NCBI GenBank assembly: GCA_002393575.1
Contig: DGSN01000007.1
Coordinates: forward strand, 71,359-97,112
Source: Prevotellaceae bacterium UBA4361
Lineage (GTDB): Bacteria; Bacteroidota; Bacteroidia; Bacteroidales; Bacteroidaceae
Direction: 5' to 3'
DNA: 25,754 nucleotides
Positions 6,238 to 14,038 of the stretch are shown in pieces. The position numbers and the translations under genes are program-made. The notes under the pieces are model-generated. The model was not told where the DNA came from and searched no databases. It saw only the letters and a list, made by a program, of their open reading frames with translations. The stretch's first letter is position 1, and each line of letters opens with the position of its first letter.

Positions 6238-7653
6238 TCATTTCTTCTGTTTTTCCCGTTGGCACCAATCGAGCAATGGTTGGTAGAGTGTCTTGTAATG
6301 GTATCGGTCGCAATAGCCTTCGAGCAGATCCGTTTTCTTGTTGACGAGTTTGTGTCCGAAAAGTTCAACGAGTTGTAGGTATTGCTGTTGAGTTGGCAGT
6401 TTCTTCATAGACGCGCAGATGTTCGGGCATTTCAAGACGAGGTAGCGCAGGTAGAGGATATACAAGTATGCGTTTTCCGTTTCGCCGAGGTGGTGGACAG
6501 GCACTTTGTGCCAGCATACGGTGGAGCATCGTCGTGTGATGTCCTCCTTGGGTTCGATGTTGTCGATGAAGTCGTTGGTGAATCTTCTGATTTCTTCGAG
6601 TACGGTTCTGGTGAGTTCCTGTTTCCAGGCTTTCTTGTCGATTTTCGCGGCAGCGGGGTCGTCGGCAGCGGCGGCGGCTTTTGGATTTTGTTGGTTTTCT
6701 ATCTGTGTTCTCTCATTCGTCTGCAGACTATCTTTCTCCATTGGCTGAGTGCTGTCCTTCTCCATCCCCCTCTCGTGGTTTTCCCCAAGAAAATCATCGT
6801 CTCTCTCTGTCGCCGCACCAGCGGCGCTTTCGTTAAGAAAGACACAATTTTCTTTAGGTTTATGGTTTATCCATCCTAAAGAAATTGTGTTTGTTATTTT
6901 TTCTTTCTTTGTTTCTTTTTTTCTTTCTTTTGGTTCTTTTCTTTCGTTTTGTCTTTGTTTCTTTCGTTTTTGAAAACTGCTTTGAGCCGTACCATTTTTC
7001 TCATTTTGAGCCGTACCATTCATCCCATTCATATATATATTCATATAGTCTTGCAGGCTGTTGATAGCTGCTACCTCCCCACCCCACCCCTCTTGTATGC
7101 CGAGAGCTTCGTTAGTCAGTTTCATTGCCCATGCAAAGTCTTGATTTGCAGATGATAGCGGTGTATCGGACGTTTGTATTGGAATACGTTTGCTATCGTA
7201 TTTCCCAACCTTCTCGTCGCTGATAATTCGGGCTTCCTGAAAAAAGTCTTCAGTCGTTCCATGAGCCGTACTTTCTGTCGTACTTTCAGTCGTTCCATGA
7301 GCCGTACCATGAGCCGTACTTTCAGCCGTACCATAGAGTTTAAAAAAAGGAGAGAAAAAGAATGTCAATACATTGATTATCGGTGTTTTGCGAATATGTA
7401 TCCAGCCGTACCTTTTCAGTCGTACCAAGAAGTAGTCAACCTTGTTACGTGACCACTTCCATCGGTAAGCCATTTCCTCGCGTGACAGGCACACCTCTCC
7501 GTATGCGATGGGGATGTCTATTCCTCGTCGCTGAGCGTATTCATTTTTGTGGAGTGCGAGTATGACCAGTTCTATGAGGGCTTGTCCTGGTGTGGCGGGT
7601 CGTTCTCTCCAGATGGGTCTTTCGATGATAGATGACAGGAATTCTCCGAGCAT
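6238..7653 (-). CDS. Winged-helix phage replication initiator (lambda O / DnaD-like)
   Basis: 471 residues. The N-terminus (about 1-95) looks like a winged helix-turn-helix: LSREEMAYRWKWSRNKVDYF followed by LVRLKRYGWIHIRK, the layout of phage initiators and DnaD-like proteins that bind origin DNA. Residues 107-135 are a 4-residue periodic stretch (GTAE, STAH, GTTE and so on) encoded by 12-bp tandem repeats. Residues 229-252 are almost all K, R, E and Q, encoded by a long one-sided purine tract. A low-complexity A/D stretch (AAAAADDPAAA) and a globular helical C-terminus follow. In lambda the initiator gene also contains the origin iterons and lies next to the helicase-loading gene; here a DnaB helicase lies two genes upstream. 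Specific family assignment is inference. Confidence 0.75.
   Translation of the reverse strand: MLGEFLSSIIERPIWRERPATPGQALIELVILALHKNEYAQRRGIDIPIAYGEVCLSREEMAYRWKWSRNKVDYFLVRLKRYGWIHIRKTPIINVLTFFFSPFFKLYGTAESTAHGTAHGTTESTTESTAHGTTEDFFQEARIISDEKVGKYDSKRIPIQTSDTPLSSANQDFAWAMKLTNEALGIQEGWGGEVAAINSLQDYMNIYMNGMNGTAQNEKNGTAQSSFQKRKKQRQNERKEPKERKKETKKEKITNTISLGWINHKPKENCVFLNESAAGAATERDDDFLGENHERGMEKDSTQPMEKDSLQTNERTQIENQQNPKAAAAADDPAAAKIDKKAWKQELTRTVLEEIRRFTNDFIDNIEPKEDITRRCSTVCWHKVPVHHLGETENAYLYILYLRYLVLKCPNICASMKKLPTQQQYLQLVELFGHKLVNKKTDLLEGYCDRYHYKTLYQPLLDWCQREKQKK
7251..7334 (-). repeat. Seven 12-bp tandem repeats inside the initiator gene (candidate origin)
   Basis: Seven back-to-back 12-mers, plus-strand forms such as GAGCCGTACCAT, GAGCCGTACTTT and CAGTCGTTCCAT, with no gaps. 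Further single copies lie at 6984-6995 and 7008-7019 (both exact GAGCCGTACCAT), 7403 and 7417. An AT-only patch (about 7032-7048) and a roughly 80-base one-sided pyrimidine tract (about 6895-6974) lie beside them. Iterons plus AT-rich, strand-asymmetric DNA within an initiator gene is the arrangement of the lambda origin. Confidence 0.7.
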
Positions 7654-7681
7654 GGGTGATGGGGTTGATGGGGTTAATGGG
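7654..7681. repeat. G-rich repeat at the initiator start codon
   Basis: Four G-runs in GGGTGATGGGGTTGATGGGG and following bases, directly before the minus-strand ATG at 7653. Same module as at 3501-3597. Confidence 0.65.
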
Positions 7682-7693
7682 ATTTTTTGATGA

Positions 7694-7880
7694 CCGAAAG
7701 CGAAACTTTCGGTTACTGAGAAACTAATGACCGAAAGCGGAACTTTCGGGAATGGTGGCGAGGGGAACCCGAAAGCGGAACTTTCGGGAATGGTGGCGAG
7801 GGGAACCCGAAAGCGGAACTTTCGGGAACGGTGGCGAGGGGAACCCGAAAGCAGAACTTTCGGGAACGGTGGCTTTTGGT
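7694..7880. repeat. Array of five CRRAA-loop hairpins, 38-bp period
   Basis: Hairpins CCGAAAG-loop-CTTTCGG start at 7694, 7731, 7769, 7807 and 7845, with loops CGAAA, CGGAA (three times) and CAGAA. The last four are spaced exactly 38 bp, separated by GGAAYGGTGGCGAGGGGAA-type spacer. The array is bounded on both sides by TTACTGAGAAACT; the right-hand copy contains the stop codon of the 7880-8263 gene. No T-run follows any stem, so these are not ordinary terminators. Confidence 0.85.
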
Positions 7881-8263
7881 TACTGAGAAACTGGGAGTGG
7901 TAGAGGTTCTATGAATTCGTAGATGTATTTCTTTGGTACTCCGTCGGTGGCGAATGGCTCAGGTCCGTCATATACGATGCCGATGATGTTCTGGTTTGTA
8001 TCGATGGCTATGTAGTTCCACGGCTTATTTCCAAAGTCTGTTGAGAATCGTTCGAGCAGTCGGATGGGGAGTGTGGATGTGGAGATAGCCCTTGTGATGT
8101 TCAGCAGTAATTCTTTTTTCTGTTTCTCAGTGAGTTGTGCGAATTTTTCGTTGAAGTGTTGAAGGATGCCTTGCTTGTCCTGTTCGCTTGTCAGGTTCTC
8201 TGCATTTCCTGTAGGCTTGTAGATGGTGATTGCACACGTTTGTCTGTCGTTTTTTCTTTCCAT
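7880..8263 (-). CDS. Unknown protein, 127 aa
   Basis: Starts MERKNDRQTCAITIYKPTGN and ends PLPLPVSQ. It has an amphipathic helical N-terminal half (HFNEKFAQLTEKQKKELLLN) and a beta-type C-terminal half (YIAIDTNQNIIGIVYDGPEP). It starts 43 bases after the DnaB stop on the same strand, so it is very probably co-transcribed with the helicase. Its last three codons (V-S-Q) and stop are made from the TTACTGAGAAACTG sequence that also flanks the downstream hairpin array, so the repeat may have supplied the end of the gene. A role with the helicase (loader or partner) is possible only by position. Confidence 0.7.
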   Translation of the reverse strand: MERKNDRQTCAITIYKPTGNAENLTSEQDKQGILQHFNEKFAQLTEKQKKELLLNITRAISTSTLPIRLLERFSTDFGNKPWNYIAIDTNQNIIGIVYDGPEPFATDGVPKKYIYEFIEPLPLPVSQ

Positions 8264-8306
8264 GATTGAATGATTTGGAATGTTTTTAGAATGTTATAGA
8301 ATATGA

Positions 8307-9845
8307 TTAAAACGGGTAGTCCTTATGTCCTTCTTCGGAGTGGGCGGTTTGGACTGTCGTTTGGTTTGTCTTTACGATGTCTGTCTTGTGTGGCAGTCTG
8401 TCGTAAGGGATGTTATAGTATTTCGTTGTTGCTGCATCCCATCCGCAGATGAATGCTCCCGTTTTTATGTTTCGTCCCTTATCGAGTTTAACGAGTGCTG
8501 TTCCTTTGGTGGAGATGTCCTCGAATCCTTCCATTGTGTATTCCTTGCCGTAGAATTCAGGTCGGTAGATAAGGTATATCTGGTCGGCATTCTCTTCGAT
8601 CTGTCCGGATCCTCTGAGTTGTTCCTTGGTTGGTTCTGGGTCGTTGTCTCTTCTCAGCTGTGACACGATGATAATCCATATATTCAGTTCCTTTGCGAGG
8701 TTTTTCAGTTGTCTGCACCAGTCTCCGTAGAGCAGTTCGAGTGTCGTTCCCCTCGTATCAGCAGCCGATGAGAGTGATTGGAGGTAGTCGATGGCAGCTC
8801 CCTTGATGCCATATTTTGAGTGCAGTGTGCGGATGGAGGAGATGATGACTTCGATAGAGAGTCGTGAGCGGTCGTCGAAGTAGAGGCAATCACCGAACAC
8901 CATGATATTTCCGATGGCTCGGTCGAATACCTTGTACTGTGCATCGGTAAGTTTGACGTTCAGGAGGGTGTTTGATGTAAGGATGATTGGTTGTTCTGTG
9001 AGTTCCGCGGCGGTTGGGTGTGCTTTCATGTCGAAGGTCTCTCCTGATACCAGTCGAGCCGCGAGTTGTTCGTTTGTCATTTCGAGTGAGAAGAGTGCTG
9101 TCTTTTCTCCCTCTCGTATGAGGTGTGAGATGATGGAGAGCAGGAACGATGTCTTTCCCTGTGATGTTCTTCCTCCGAGTACGATTAGGTCTGACGGTTG
9201 GAATCCCCCTCTGTCGTCGATGAATTCGAAGCCAGTGTAGCTTCCATGTTGTCCTCCCGTGGAGAGGTTTGTCTTGACGCGTTCGTAGAGTTCTTCGAGT
9301 GCGTTTGTGAGTGTCTTTGCGTTGACACCTGAGTCCTGCATGATGGTTTTCAGTTTGTCATGCAGGTTCTCCACGATTTCCTCTACGCTTGTATCGAGTT
9401 GGTTCACCTTTGCGCTGAAGGTGTCGAATGTCATTTTCAGCAGTCTTCGTCGTGCGAAGTCTTGTAGTATGATGGCATTTCTTGCGAGTTGTCCCGTGAA
9501 CACCGAATAGGCTACGATGCTGGCGACTTCTGGCATGACTTGCGGGAGTGTCAGGTTTGGGTTTTGTCTGACGATTTCGTTGCAGACGATGGGCATGTCG
9601 GGGTTATCTCCGTTTTCGCAGACTGCCTTTATAGCTTTGTAGATTGTCCTGTTCATCGACATGTAGAAGCAGTCTTCAGAGAGGAATTCCTTTATCTTGA
9701 AGAAATTTTCCTTATTGGAATTCATCAGTTCTCCAATGACTCTTTTCTCCAGTTCGACGGAAACGAGTGGCATACGGGATTCCTTTGGTGTGACATTGAA
9801 TGTCATACCCGACTGTGGAGCCGTTATGTTAGAATCATGTGCCAT
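8307..9845 (-). CDS. dnaB: Replicative DNA helicase, DnaB family
   Basis: 512 residues, about the usual DnaB length. The N-terminal helical domain (about 28-170) starts with the family pattern EKRVIGELM. The RecA-type domain has a Walker A variant GGRTSQGKTS (224-233, usually G-R-P-S-M-G-K-T), ALFSLEM (250-256), Walker B AAIDYLQ (350-356), the VSQLRR segment (394-399), LRGSGQIEENAD (410-421) and the KLDKGRN arginine-finger region (453-459). These are the DnaB motifs in order. It would unwind DNA at the fork as a hexamer. The gene heads a leftward set that includes the winged-helix initiator, and its promoter at 9932-9963 is divergent to the rightward genes. The terminal tail beyond about 485 is polar. 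Confidence 0.95.
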   Translation of the reverse strand: MAHDSNITAPQSGMTFNVTPKESRMPLVSVELEKRVIGELMNSNKENFFKIKEFLSEDCFYMSMNRTIYKAIKAVCENGDNPDMPIVCNEIVRQNPNLTLPQVMPEVASIVAYSVFTGQLARNAIILQDFARRRLLKMTFDTFSAKVNQLDTSVEEIVENLHDKLKTIMQDSGVNAKTLTNALEELYERVKTNLSTGGQHGSYTGFEFIDDRGGFQPSDLIVLGGRTSQGKTSFLLSIISHLIREGEKTALFSLEMTNEQLAARLVSGETFDMKAHPTAAELTEQPIILTSNTLLNVKLTDAQYKVFDRAIGNIMVFGDCLYFDDRSRLSIEVIISSIRTLHSKYGIKGAAIDYLQSLSSAADTRGTTLELLYGDWCRQLKNLAKELNIWIIIVSQLRRDNDPEPTKEQLRGSGQIEENADQIYLIYRPEFYGKEYTMEGFEDISTKGTALVKLDKGRNIKTGAFICGWDAATTKYYNIPYDRLPHKTDIVKTNQTTVQTAHSEEGHKDYPF

Positions 9846-9931
9846 TATACAAGGTGTTAGGGACTGCTATACAGAGAAATCGTTTACTTTTTCGACACTG
9901 TATCACTCCGACAGCTTCAAAAAGCGAATTG

Positions 9932-9963
9932 CAAAGTAAGCATTTTTTTTATATACTTCCAAA
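9932..9963 (-). promoter_or_regulatory. Leftward promoter for the helicase block
   Basis: TTTG (9963-9960) and TTACTTTG (9939-9932) on the minus strand, 20 bases apart. The -7 box differs from TAnnTTTG at one base. Transcription would start near 9925, 80 bases before the helicase ATG. Confidence 0.5.
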
Positions 9964-9983
9964 AAATTTATTACAATTTTATT

Positions 9984-10013
9984 TTTGATGTTATAAGTTT
10001 TTATGTATCTTTG
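9984..10013 (+). promoter_or_regulatory. Rightward promoter for the 10032-11754 genes
   Basis: TTTG (9984-9987) and TATCTTTG (10006-10013) spaced 18 bases, a full Bacteroidota consensus match. A TTG codon inside the -7 box would extend the next gene but cannot be its start; the ATG at 10032 is the first usable one. Confidence 0.7.
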
Positions 10014-10031
10014 CAACATATTTCATTTGTG

Positions 10032-10232
10032 ATGAAGCCTATAAAAAAATCAGATTACTTCAATGCCGACCCCAAGCATTATTATCCCATCCGTACCTAC
10101 CAGCAGCGTGAGCGTCTTGTGTATCACTTGTTGGAGGAATGGGGTGTTCCGTTGAGCGAGAACGAGAATCGTATGCTTCATTTTGCCTTGATGCAAAGTC
10201 TTGAATGGGCGGCATCTCATACAAAACACTAA
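10032..10232 (+). CDS. Unknown small protein, 66 aa
   Basis: Starts MKPIKKSDYFNADPKHYYPI and ends EWAASHTKH. The start was chosen at ATG 10032 because an upstream TTG overlaps the promoter -7 box. The protein is compact, with a predicted helix around YQQRERLVYHLLEEWGVPL and another at RMLHFALMQSLEWAAS. It is the first gene of the rightward block opposite the helicase promoter, a position often held by regulators, but no helix-turn-helix motif is recognisable. The next gene starts 14 bases downstream. Confidence 0.7.
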   Translation: MKPIKKSDYFNADPKHYYPIRTYQQRERLVYHLLEEWGVPLSENENRMLHFALMQSLEWAASHTKH

Positions 10233-10246
10233 CAACTAAAATAGTC

Positions 10247-11464
10247 ATGGAAGAACAAAGTGTGTTTTCTCTTTATCAGAAATCCCTTCATTCGGTTGCC
10301 ACGTTGAGCCGTCATGATGACTTGCGTCGTGCCGACGACCTTGTGCGTTTGGGTTATAAGAAGTTTCACGAGTTAGAGTCTCATCATGTCGATATTCATC
10401 TTTCCTGTTATATCGTTCAGGCAGCTATTGCCGGCGAGATAGAGCCTTTGCTTTCGGATGTCTTTGCTTATCTCAGTGACAAGAAGCGTAAGTTTCATTA
10501 TGAGCGTTCCCGTAAGAAGAGTCTGTTGCAGGTGAAGGACGGTTTGACGAAGCTGTCCAATTTCCTGGTTCGTTGTGAGCGCGAAGAGTACATGCCCAAG
10601 GTCTTTGGTAATTTTCCTTGTTTTGTGAGGAGTTATGTTCAGATGGTTGGCGGGTGTTTTGCCCAGATGCAGTTTACGTGGCATAAAAGCGTGAGCGATT
10701 CTATACACAAGTCCCTTGCTATCCTGATGGAGGACTTGTCTTCCAAGAAGAAGGAGAATGTATTTGTCTTGAGTCGTTTGATTCTGATTATTCAGTTGAC
10801 TCAGGTTATTCAGCATTTGGAAGAGGACTGTCTTGCTGATATGCGAGCCATCAACGAACAGGCAGCCAGTCTTAGTGTGGATGTGCCGTTGTGCGAGTCG
10901 TGGAAAGTCATCAACAATGCCTGTTCCTCCTACCTGGACACTTACTTTGAGGAAGCTAATTATACTGTCTCCCGTCGTTTCCGCAAGCGCATGGACAAGC
11001 GTATTGAAGAGATAGCCAAATGGGTGAACCATTTGCGTGAAGTCTATGTTCAGTCAAACCGTTCCGCTTTCGAAGCCTATGTTGACTGGTCCATCAGTTG
11101 CATGGCGGCAGGTTATGGCAAGGGAATCTTTTCTACTTCCGCTCGTTCGATCATCGAAACGGAGTTGGGTGTTTACCTCTTGGCTTATATGGAGAGTGAC
11201 ATCGATGCGCTTCAGTCGGTGATTATGGAGTTGAAGGACTTAGCGAGTGAGTACGATATGGTCTTTGACACAGATGAGAATCAGTTGACCTTTTACAATC
11301 GGCTTTTAGACGATGACTACAATGGAGAAGAGAGTGGTGAAGTGAAGTATCCGATGATTGCGAAGCTGAAGCACAATCTGCTCCATGCAGATATAGATGA
11401 GATAGCCAACAAGTTTTGTGCTATGGTGGATGAGATTCGTAAAATCAAAAATAAAAACAAGTAA
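10247..11464 (+). CDS. Unknown helical protein, 405 aa
   Basis: The start chosen is ATG 10247 (MEEQSVFSLYQKSLHSV); an in-frame ATG at 10205 lies inside the previous gene. The protein is almost wholly helical, rich in L, E, K, R and S. It has a hydrophobic segment (VFVLSRLILIIQLTQVIQHL, about 175-195) that looks like a buried helix rather than a membrane span, and a charged basic C-terminus (RKIKNKNK). No catalytic motif is seen. Its stop is two bases before the next ATG, so it is in an operon with 10032-10232 and 11467-11754. Confidence 0.75.
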   Translation: MEEQSVFSLYQKSLHSVATLSRHDDLRRADDLVRLGYKKFHELESHHVDIHLSCYIVQAAIAGEIEPLLSDVFAYLSDKKRKFHYERSRKKSLLQVKDGLTKLSNFLVRCEREEYMPKVFGNFPCFVRSYVQMVGGCFAQMQFTWHKSVSDSIHKSLAILMEDLSSKKKENVFVLSRLILIIQLTQVIQHLEEDCLADMRAINEQAASLSVDVPLCESWKVINNACSSYLDTYFEEANYTVSRRFRKRMDKRIEEIAKWVNHLREVYVQSNRSAFEAYVDWSISCMAAGYGKGIFSTSARSIIETELGVYLLAYMESDIDALQSVIMELKDLASEYDMVFDTDENQLTFYNRLLDDDYNGEESGEVKYPMIAKLKHNLLHADIDEIANKFCAMVDEIRKIKNKNK

Positions 11465-11466
11465 CT

Positions 11467-11754
11467 ATGGAATTTTTCAGACAGAAAGGAAACGCGCGAA
11501 CCAGGCGTAAGTTAGAACATGGTTTTACAGGAGTAGGCAATCATTGTCTTTTTTATCCGAAGGAGCATTACGGCAGATTGCAAGACAAGCCAGCCTTTGT
11601 GACGGAGAACGAGCGAATCTACAAGGCGCAGATGGCTACGATAGGACCTTTTACTACGAAGCACGTCTTCAGTCACAAAGGTTTCAGGAAGAGGTTAGTA
11701 TCAAGTTCCAGGGTATCTCCTATGGATAACCCTTTGACATCCCTCTTTGGATAA
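11467..11754 (+). CDS. Unknown small basic protein, 95 aa
   Basis: Starts MEFFRQKGNARTRRKLEHGF and ends NPLTSLFG. Basic, with several R/K pairs and aromatic residues (FYPKEHYGRL, HKGFRKR), plausible for a nucleic-acid or structural contact protein, but nothing specific is recognised. The ATG lies two bases after the stop of the preceding gene, which implies translational coupling. An AT-rich spacer follows before the SSB-like gene. Confidence 0.65.
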   Translation: MEFFRQKGNARTRRKLEHGFTGVGNHCLFYPKEHYGRLQDKPAFVTENERIYKAQMATIGPFTTKHVFSHKGFRKRLVSSSRVSPMDNPLTSLFG

Positions 11755-11793
11755 TTCTCTCATTTTGTAATTTTATCATTCAAGAATTCTATC

Positions 11794-12366
11794 ATGGAAG
11801 TATTCGGAAGTTTGAATTTACTGAATCTCTGCAAGCAGGCAAACCTGCAGAAAGACAAGGATGGCAATCTGTTTGTTGTCATTCCCGTTAAGCAGAGCGG
11901 ATTGGATGTGAAGCAGTTTGACGGTCGTGATGGTAAGACTTACCAAGTTGCCAATTTGAATGTTAGCATTACGGACATACATCCCAATTTCGCGGAAGCG
12001 TGGAGTAGTAATCATCCTAATGCGAAGTTGGTTCCATCCCATGTGATTACGATGAATGGAACCAAGCAGTTCAACAATGATATTTATCCCAAGCTGAGAG
12101 AGCGTCTGTTACATGATGAAAAATTCATGAATTCGTTTCTCGCTCATCATACCGACTACAATGGTTTACCTGAGGACAAGCAGGAAGAACTCTTGCGTAA
12201 GGAGTGTTTCAGATACCTCTATAACCGAAGGCAGTCCGTCTTGTTCCCGAAGGATGTCGCCGTGCAGTCCGTTCCGATGAGTGAGGACATGACAGTAGTG
12301 GGTAGTGGTGGTTCTTCTGCCGATGCGGGTTCAGCTGTGGATGATACTGACGACCTGCCATTCTGA
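11794..12366 (+). CDS. Probable single-stranded DNA-binding protein (SSB-like)
   Basis: 190 residues. The C-terminus ends in DDTDDLPF after a flexible G/S/A-rich linker (about 165-182). This acidic tip with a terminal aromatic is the hallmark of bacterial SSB, where it docks partner proteins. The N-terminal part has a beta-rich look (NLFVVIPVKQSGLDV, KTYQVANLNVSITDI) compatible with an OB fold but with no obvious match to the classical SSB sequence. About residues 95-150 are helical. It would protect single-stranded DNA during phage replication. Its stop overlaps the next ATG (TGATG), so the two are coupled. The SSB call rests mainly on the tip and architecture. Confidence 0.6.
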   Translation: MEVFGSLNLLNLCKQANLQKDKDGNLFVVIPVKQSGLDVKQFDGRDGKTYQVANLNVSITDIHPNFAEAWSSNHPNAKLVPSHVITMNGTKQFNNDIYPKLRERLLHDEKFMNSFLAHHTDYNGLPEDKQEELLRKECFRYLYNRRQSVLFPKDVAVQSVPMSEDMTVVGSGGSSADAGSAVDDTDDLPF

Positions 12367-13415
12367 TGGAGTCCGAGTCTCTTATCCTGCATTGTCCTCG
12401 TAGCTGGAACGACTTGCGTTTGGACCAGTTGGAGTCAATGACCCGTCTGATGGATAGCAGTAATCGTTATTCGTCGGAGGTGGAATGGTGGTTTGACATC
12501 TTCCTTGTGCTGATGGATATTGAGGTGGTGCATGATGGAGGTTCTGTGGATGTTGTCAAGGACTTTCGTTGTGGTGAAAGTGATGCTTACATTGGCAGTT
12601 CCGTTCGTCGGATGTTCCATTTCCGTGGCACTCGTGATGCGAGTATTCGTTTTTCCGCCACGGCTGAGCAACTGTACTCATGGACGCTTGACAGCACGAG
12701 TTTGTTTTTGGACAATATCTACAGTCTGACGAAAGCCCCCTACCCTTTTATTGAGATTCCCAAGCGTCATTGGTGGGGGCGTGGTGTGAAGATCCAGCCT
12801 CCTTCCAATCTTCTTACGAATATCAGTTTTCGTCAGTACACTTACATCCAGCGGTACATGCTTCAGTACTGGCAGAGTGTCGAGCGTCTGCGTCGTTACT
12901 TGTCGGACCATGAAGACGAGTCCCCTACCCCATTGATGAATCGGCAGTTTTCGCAACTGCAATCTCGCATCCGCGATGCCCGTAACCGTTTCCTTGCTCA
13001 TGCCTGTTGTTATCCTCGCTGGGAGTTCATGGAGCGGAGTGATACAGGAATTCGTTTGGGTAGTCATACTGTGTATGAGTACAAGCCGAGGGATGCAGAG
13101 TGTTTTGCGAGTCATTTAGATGTCGTAGATGATGTTGTCTTCAAGTTGGTGTTGCAGCATGTCCAGAGCTGCTTGCGGTATTTCAGCCGTCAGTTGCCTT
13201 CCTTGTTCAGTTCTGCTGGTAGTCGCTATCCGAAGGACGTGTTGATGGCAGACCTTGCCACGGTGAATGCCGTGATGAAGTACAGTGGCTATACGACTCA
13301 GCAGAGTGTCTATGATACCAATGCAATTTTGGTGTTTGACATATTGAATACGATGGCGAAAGATGCAGAAGAAACACGGAGAATGTTGAATTCTTCCCAC
13401 ACAAAAAAGAGTTGA
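12366..13415 (+). CDS. Unknown phage protein, 349 aa
   Basis: Starts MESESLILHCPRSWNDLRLD. The opening P-R-S-W-N-D-L-x-x-x-Q-L is reminiscent of an opening seen in several unnamed Bacteroidota phage proteins, but I cannot name a family. The middle is rich in W, Y and R (KRHWWGRGVKI), and the C-terminal part (DLATVNAVMKYSGYTTQQSV and following) is helical. The start overlaps the SSB-like stop by one base and the stop is one base before the next ATG, so it belongs to a tight operon. It may be structural or replication-associated. Confidence 0.7.
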   Translation: MESESLILHCPRSWNDLRLDQLESMTRLMDSSNRYSSEVEWWFDIFLVLMDIEVVHDGGSVDVVKDFRCGESDAYIGSSVRRMFHFRGTRDASIRFSATAEQLYSWTLDSTSLFLDNIYSLTKAPYPFIEIPKRHWWGRGVKIQPPSNLLTNISFRQYTYIQRYMLQYWQSVERLRRYLSDHEDESPTPLMNRQFSQLQSRIRDARNRFLAHACCYPRWEFMERSDTGIRLGSHTVYEYKPRDAECFASHLDVVDDVVFKLVLQHVQSCLRYFSRQLPSLFSSAGSRYPKDVLMADLATVNAVMKYSGYTTQQSVYDTNAILVFDILNTMAKDAEETRRMLNSSHTKKS

Positions 13416-13416
13416 T

Positions 13417-13851
13417 ATGAAAAAGATACTGCGATTTCTTTTGGGCTGCCTTGCCTGGTTCCGTTCATTCGGTAAGTCGGAGCGTCCCTCTGCCACACGC
13501 TTGTTCTTAGACAGTGGTACAGAGATTAAGAAGCTGATGGATGCAGGGCTTTTGCTGTTGTCGCTTTCTGACAGGACTGTCTGGATGGATTTCGACTGCT
13601 ATGATTTCTTCTCTGATACAGGCGCTGACATGGAGAAGCTGAAGAATTTCCTTTGGCTGTGCAGGTTGCAGATGAATTTCGCCTTGACAGAGGCGCGAGG
13701 CATTCGTTCAGGTGGTGACTCCCCTTCCCCATTGGATGAAGATGAGGACTTGAAATTCTATGTCTGTACGTATAACAGTCATTTAGACCGAGATGCCGTT
13801 TTGTTTTATGGTAGTGCCAATGCAACGGAGATTAGCATTGATTTAAAGTGA
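13417..13851 (+). CDS. Unknown protein, 144 aa
   Basis: Starts MKKILRFLLGCLAWFRSFGK. The basic-hydrophobic N-terminus could be a short membrane anchor, and L-L-G-C at 8-11 is a poor lipobox candidate because the hydrophobic part is short for a signal peptide. The remainder is soluble and acidic (PSPLDEDEDLKFYV), ending with a beta-type segment. The ATG lies one base after the previous stop, so it is the last gene of the 11794-13851 operon. The hairpin terminator at 13906-13936 follows. Family not recognised. Confidence 0.7.
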   Translation: MKKILRFLLGCLAWFRSFGKSERPSATRLFLDSGTEIKKLMDAGLLLLSLSDRTVWMDFDCYDFFSDTGADMEKLKNFLWLCRLQMNFALTEARGIRSGGDSPSPLDEDEDLKFYVCTYNSHLDRDAVLFYGSANATEISIDLK

Positions 13852-13905
13852 TATAGTATAGCGTTGTTTTTCCATGATTTCAACGTTTGAGTGTTGTTAG
13901 AGAGA

Positions 13906-13936
13906 GAATGCGGTAGTTGTTTCAGCTATCGCATTC
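13906..13936 (+). terminator. Hairpin terminator after the 13417 gene
   Basis: GAATGCGGTAG pairs with CTATCGCATTC over 11 bp with one G-U pair and a 9-base loop. TTCATTTGTCCTTTT follows, a moderate T-rich tail. Confidence 0.6.
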
Positions 13937-13948
13937 TTCATTTGTCCT

Positions 13949-13978
13949 TTTGTGCGGAAATAAATTGTCTTAACTTTG
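13949..13978 (+). promoter_or_regulatory. Promoter for the 14039-14589 genes
   Basis: TTTG (13949-13952) and TAACTTTG (13971-13978), 18 bases apart, a full Bacteroidota match placed just after the terminator. The start would be near 13985. Confidence 0.65.
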
Positions 13979-14038
13979 TTTTGAGAAAATCCTATATTTT
14001 TTTAATTCAAGAATTTTGAAATTCAAAAATGATAGAAT

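Noticed and set aside
7731..7880. CRISPR-like array of 38-bp units
   Set aside because: The would-be spacers are nearly identical, the units carry their own hairpin, and no cas gene is present.
10373..11032. 219-codon minus-strand frame
   Set aside because: Antisense to the 10247-11464 gene, which has a better start, promoter and operon fit.
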